From Hymenobacter sp. BRD128 (GTDB taxonomy: Bacteria > Bacteroidota > Bacteroidia > Cytophagales > Hymenobacteraceae): 64,000 bases of DNA. Made by a program: the position numbers and the translations under genes. How positions within the stretch are numbered: the stretch's first letter is position 1; each line of letters begins with the position of its first letter. Shown here in pieces: positions 60,921 through 64,000 of this stretch. The notes below the pieces were generated by a model that saw nothing but the letters and a program-made list of their open reading frames with translations, ran no database searches and was not told the origin of the DNA. The DNA lies in the NCBI RefSeq assembly GCF_013256625.1, contig NZ_CP053908.1, positions 4,030,001 through 4,094,000 on the forward strand, written 5' to 3'.

Positions 60921-61910
60921 CTAGCCTACCAGTACGGCATCGCTAGCCGCGATTTCTTCCAGAATGGCGTATATATCGGCGCCATTTTCGGCATCGACCA
61001 GGCGGGTGCGCCACTGCTTGGCACCTTCCAAACCCCGGAAATAATGCGCGTAGTGGCGGCGCATCTCGAAGATGCCGGCCTTGGGGCCTTTCCACTCCAG
61101 GCTCTTGTCGAAGTGCATCTTGCACATGGCAATGCGCTCTTCGAGCGTGGGCGGGGCTAGCCGCTGGCCGGTGGCCACAAAGTGCTTCACTTCCCGGAAA
61201 ATCCAGGGGTAGCCAATGGCTGCGCGGCCTATCATCACGCCATCTACGCCGTAGCGGGTTTTGTATTCGAGGGCTTTCTCGGGCGTGTCGATGTCGCCGT
61301 TGCCGAAAATCGGAATCTTGATGCGCGGGTTTTCCTTGATTTTGGCGATGAGGCGCCAGTCGGCCTCGCCCTTGTAGAGCTGCACGCGGGTGCGGCCGTG
61401 CACCGTAAGCGCCTCAATGCCCACGTCTTGCAGGCGCTCGGCTACTTCCTCCACGTTGAGGGTACTTTCGTCCCAGCCCAGGCGGGTTTTCACCGTCACG
61501 GGCAAGTGGGTGTTCTTGACCACAGCGGCGGTCATGGCCACCATCTTCGGAATGTCGCGCAAGAGCGCGGCGCCCGCGCCGCGCAGGGCCACCTGCTTCA
61601 CCGGGCAGCCGTAATTGATGTCGATAAGGTCGGGGCCGGCCTCGGTGCTAATGGCCGCGCACTCGCCCATCGTATCCACATCGGAGCCGAAGAGCTGAAT
61701 GCCGATAGGGCGCTCGTAGTCAAATACATCGAGCTTCTGCCTGCTCTTGGCCGCCGCCCGTATCAGGCCCTCCGAGGAGATAAATTCGGTGTACATGAGG
61801 TCGGCGCCGTTGGCCTTGCACACGGCCCGGAAGGGCGGGTCGCTCACGTCCTCCATCGGGGCTAGCAAAAGCGGGAAGTCGGGCAACTGGATGTTACGGA
61901 TATTGACCAC
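60921..61910 (-). CDS. dusB: tRNA-dihydrouridine synthase (DusB type)
   Basis: FMN- and NADPH-dependent enzyme that reduces uridine to dihydrouridine in tRNA. The 329 residues show LLLAPMEDVSDPPFRAVCKA, MYTEFISSEGLIRA, IGIQLFGSDVDTMGECA, the catalytic Cys in DINYGCPVKQVALRGAGAA, and LTVHGRTRVQLYKGEADW, then GDIDTPEKALEYKTRYGVDG for FMN binding. Length and order fit DusB. It is transcribed away from the palindrome at 61941 and ends 23 bases from the IS982 remnant. Confidence 0.95.
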   Translation of the reverse strand: MVNIRNIQLPDFPLLLAPMEDVSDPPFRAVCKANGADLMYTEFISSEGLIRAAAKSRQKLDVFDYERPIGIQLFGSDVDTMGECAAISTEAGPDLIDINYGCPVKQVALRGAGAALLRDIPKMVAMTAAVVKNTHLPVTVKTRLGWDESTLNVEEVAERLQDVGIEALTVHGRTRVQLYKGEADWRLIAKIKENPRIKIPIFGNGDIDTPEKALEYKTRYGVDGVMIGRAAIGYPWIFREVKHFVATGQRLAPPTLEERIAMCKMHFDKSLEWKGPKAGIFEMRRHYAHYFRGLEGAKQWRTRLVDAENGADIYAILEEIAASDAVLVG

Positions 61911-61940
61911 GGAAATAAACGAGGTTTGAGCAGAAGAAAC

Positions 61941-62032
61941 GTCCTGCTGAGCTTATCGAAGCAACTCTACTGCGCTGCTGTGGTCACGAACCTAGTGGCG
62001 CAGTAGAGCTGCTTCGACAAGCTCAGCAGGAC
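61941..62032. repeat. Long intergenic palindrome, family A variant
   Basis: Arms 61941-61975 and 61998-62032 are inverted copies of about 35 bases built on GTCCTGCTGAGCTTATCGAA and GCTTCGACAAGCTCAGCAGG. The TTCGACAAGCTCAGCA segment also occurs in the kmo terminator loop region. It lies between two divergent genes, dusB and the CPBP protease, so it is not a terminator here. Confidence 0.8.
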
Positions 62033-62083
62033 AAACGAATATTTATTGCGCAAATTTACACCCCCTTGAACACCCCCGCCCTT

Positions 62084-63052
62084 ATGAAAGGTTTAGTGCC
62101 CCGCCCTGTGCACCCCGCCGTGCAACTGCTCATGCTGCTGGGGCTGGCCGTGGCGGGGCTGTGCCTGGCTAGCCTGCTAGCCCTGGTGCTGGTCAATGCG
62201 TTGTACGGCATTTCGATGCGGCAATTTTCTAGCCTGGCGGCCATGCCCGACCAATATCCGCACGGTTGGGATGTGCTTATGCTCTACCAGGGCTTGTCGC
62301 TGGCGGGTGCGGGCGCGGGCGCGCTGGTGCTGCCGCGCCTGCTGGGGCAGTCGGTAGCCAGCTATTTTGCGCCGCGTCGGCTAAGGGCGGCGTGGTGGCT
62401 GGTAGCGGCCGGGCTCGTTATTCTGTGCTCGGTACCCTTTCTTTCGGCCTTAGTAAGCTGGAATGCCGGGGCGCATTTCCCCGGCGCGCTGCACAGCTTC
62501 GAAACCTGGGCGCGCGACATGGAAGACCAGGCCGCCGGCCTCACCAAGTTTCTTACTGATTTTAATTCGCCCGGCCGCTTGCTGGTGGGTCTTATCGTTA
62601 TTGCCATCGTGCCGGCCGTGGCCGAGGAGCTGGTATTTCGGGGCGGCGTGCAGCGCAATTTGGTGCAGTGGTTTGGCTCGCGGCACGTGGGCGTGTGGCT
62701 GGCGGCGGCCATTTTTTCGGGCATTCACATGCAGTTTTTCGGGTTTGTGCCGCGCTTTGTGTTGGGGCTGGTGCTCGGGTACTTATATGAGTGGAGCGGC
62801 AATATTATGGTGTCGATGGCCGCGCACTTTACCCAGAATGCCTTCCAGCTGCTGCTGCTCTATCTCTTTCAGAATAAGCAACTCCCTAGCTCCTTTAACC
62901 CCGATGCCAACGTGGCCGTGCCCCTGCCCGCCGTGCTGGCCTCGGCCTTGCTCACGGCGGCGCTGCTCTACTGGCTGCACCAGCGCTGGACGGCTAGCCG
63001 CCCGCCCGCCGCGTTTGACCCGGCCCCGCCCAGCGCACGCGTGCTACCCTAG
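62084..63052 (+). CDS. CPBP family intramembrane metalloprotease
   Basis: A ~322-residue membrane protein (ATG 62084; a TTG at 62066 is in frame). It has about seven membrane helices and the CAAX-protease/bacteriocin-processing motifs: VAEELVFRGGVQRNLVQW (the EExxxR site), SGIHMQFFGFVPRFVLGLVL (first His) and VSMAAHFTQNAFQLLL (second His). These residues bind zinc or act in proton transfer. In bacteria the family has varied roles, including peptide maturation and self-immunity. It runs into cdsA with a 42-base gap in the same direction, so they may be co-transcribed. Confidence 0.9.
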   Translation: MKGLVPRPVHPAVQLLMLLGLAVAGLCLASLLALVLVNALYGISMRQFSSLAAMPDQYPHGWDVLMLYQGLSLAGAGAGALVLPRLLGQSVASYFAPRRLRAAWWLVAAGLVILCSVPFLSALVSWNAGAHFPGALHSFETWARDMEDQAAGLTKFLTDFNSPGRLLVGLIVIAIVPAVAEELVFRGGVQRNLVQWFGSRHVGVWLAAAIFSGIHMQFFGFVPRFVLGLVLGYLYEWSGNIMVSMAAHFTQNAFQLLLLYLFQNKQLPSSFNPDANVAVPLPAVLASALLTAALLYWLHQRWTASRPPAAFDPAPPSARVLP

Positions 63053-63094
63053 CTTTTCCACCACAAGCCCCTCCGGCCCCAACCTTTGCCCGAT

Positions 63095-64000
63095 TTGAAC
63101 CCAGACGCTACCCCTTTGCCTGCCCCCGAACCAGCCGAGCCCAAAGGCCCCAGTAACCTGCGCCTGCGCGTGATTTGGGGCGCCCTGGCGGCGGCGCTGC
63201 TCATCGGCTGCACGTTTGGCGGGCCTATCTCGTTTGCAGTGTTTTTTGCCGCCGTGCAGGCCGTTATCCTGAAGGAGTTTTACCGGATAATGCGGGCTAG
63301 CGGGTATCGGCCGGCCAGTTGGATAGGTGGCATAATTGGGGTACTGATTTTTTGCTGGGTGCATCTGCTTACTGGCTTCTGGCACTACGCGCAACGCTTT
63401 GATTGGCATCTTAACACGACGTTATATCCTCCCTTGTCCTCCATGCAAGGCTGGATTGAGCCTATGCATCCGGTAAGCATGCCGCAGAAGGTTTATCACC
63501 TTTTATTTGGAATACCTGGTGCTGCCCATCTGTACTTAGGGCTAGTACTCAGTGCTGTATTAGTAACAGCGCTGCTCTTGCGCGAAATTATTTGTTGGCC
63601 CAATCATGGCCAGCCGTTTCCTAATGTAGCAGTTACGCTAGCTGGGTTGCTCTACGTAAGTATGCCAATGAGCTTGCTTAGTTCGCTGGCATTTCGTGGG
63701 GAAAATTACCGCCCCGGTTATGTATTTCTCCTCATTTTCTTCGTGTGGGCGGCCGATACCGGCGCCTACTTCGCGGGCAAAAACTTTGGCAAGCACAAGC
63801 TGGCGCCTAGCATCTCGCCGGGCAAAACCTGGGAGGGCTGGGCCGGCGGCGCAGCCCTGACCCTAGCCACGGGCTGGGCAGCCGGCTACTTCCTGCCCGA
63901 TATACCGCTGAGCCACCGGCTGGTGGCGGCGGGCGTGGTGGCCGTGTTTGGTCCGCTCGGCGACTTGGCCGAGAGTATGCTCAAGCGCAGCGCGGGCGTG
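63095..64000 (+). CDS. cdsA: Phosphatidate cytidylyltransferase (3' truncated by window)
   Basis: Membrane enzyme that makes CDP-diacylglycerol from phosphatidate and CTP, the branch point for phospholipid synthesis. The frame is open to the right edge. The C-terminal family signature is visible: WAADTGAYFAGKNFGKHKLA, PSISPGKTWEGWAGG and the Asp in GPLGDLAESMLKRSAGV. The N-terminal part has a Pro-rich lead and several membrane helices and an extra periplasmic-looking stretch around residues 105-150. No ATG was found near the start; I use TTG 63095, preceded by AACCTTTG (63081-63088, one mismatch to the -7 consensus). Start is uncertain; family is certain. Confidence 0.88.
   Translation, partial: MNPDATPLPAPEPAEPKGPSNLRLRVIWGALAAALLIGCTFGGPISFAVFFAAVQAVILKEFYRIMRASGYRPASWIGGIIGVLIFCWVHLLTGFWHYAQRFDWHLNTTLYPPLSSMQGWIEPMHPVSMPQKVYHLLFGIPGAAHLYLGLVLSAVLVTALLLREIICWPNHGQPFPNVAVTLAGLLYVSMPMSLLSSLAFRGENYRPGYVFLLIFFVWAADTGAYFAGKNFGKHKLAPSISPGKTWEGWAGGAALTLATGWAAGYFLPDIPLSHRLVAAGVVAVFGPLGDLAESMLKRSAGV

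Overview
The window reads as chromosome of a GC-rich member of the Bacteroidota, most probably Hymenobacter or a close relative in the Cytophagales. The reasons are: eleven exact matches to the Bacteroidota -7 promoter element TAnnTTTG a short way upstream of starts; no Shine-Dalgarno-like sequences; typical families of that group (PafA-like phosphatase, DUF4468 and DUF4174 proteins, bacterial kynurenine enzymes, CrtC-like lipoprotein, CPBP protease); and high GC with very frequent GCTAGC palindromes. No rRNA, tRNA or CRISPR array was found. The first and last genes (nnr, cdsA) run off the ends.

Layout. 1-8.5 kb: housekeeping and envelope genes (nnr, a beta-barrel protein, a TPR lipoprotein-like protein, a UbiA-like protein, ppa, a PafA-type phosphatase, haaO) with a serine-recombinase remnant. 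8.5-29.6 kb: a large surface-glycan region. It holds six multi-span GT-C-like or DUF2079 membrane proteins, two GT2 glycosyltransferases, a methyltransferase, a duplicated lipoprotein plus membrane-protein module, and a nucleotide-sugar block (WbpD-like acetyltransferase, TviB-like dehydrogenase, galE, rfbB, TviC/WbpP-like epimerase, rfbA). 29.6-45.6 kb: orphan histidine kinase, hemA, ArsR-type regulator, MscS channel, free-Met-sulfoxide reductase, kmo, a 2OG-Fe(II) oxygenase, ChrA-type transporter, CrtC-like lipoprotein, two related Cys/His-module proteins, an APC permease and two tandem small membrane proteins. 45.6-50.5 kb: one giant DUF4011 helicase-nuclease, the best candidate for a less-described system. 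50.5-58 kb: S53 peptidase, EamA exporter and the pentose-phosphate genes rpiA and gnd-zwf-pgl. 58-61 kb: an AT-rich acquired acyltransferase beside a decayed IS982 element. 61-64 kb: dusB, a CPBP protease and cdsA.

How the genes fit together. The glycan region could build and export a surface polysaccharide or glycolipid: TviB- and TviC-like enzymes would give UDP-GalNAcA, RfbA and RfbB give dTDP-4-keto-6-deoxyglucose, GT2 enzymes make lipid-linked sugars, and GT-C-like proteins use them in the membrane. gnd-zwf-pgl is a tightly packed oxidative pentose-phosphate operon, with rpiA convergent. haaO and kmo are two steps of tryptophan-to-NAD synthesis, placed 27 kb apart.

Two window-wide signals stand out. 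First, five genes (near 7.6, 17.0, 23.5, 42.8 and 51.5 kb), and perhaps a sixth start, are broken by exactly one missing base in a run of G or C. That pattern looks like sequencing or assembly error more than gene decay. Second, palindromic intergenic elements of related sequence recur at gene ends, several of them shaped like bidirectional terminators.
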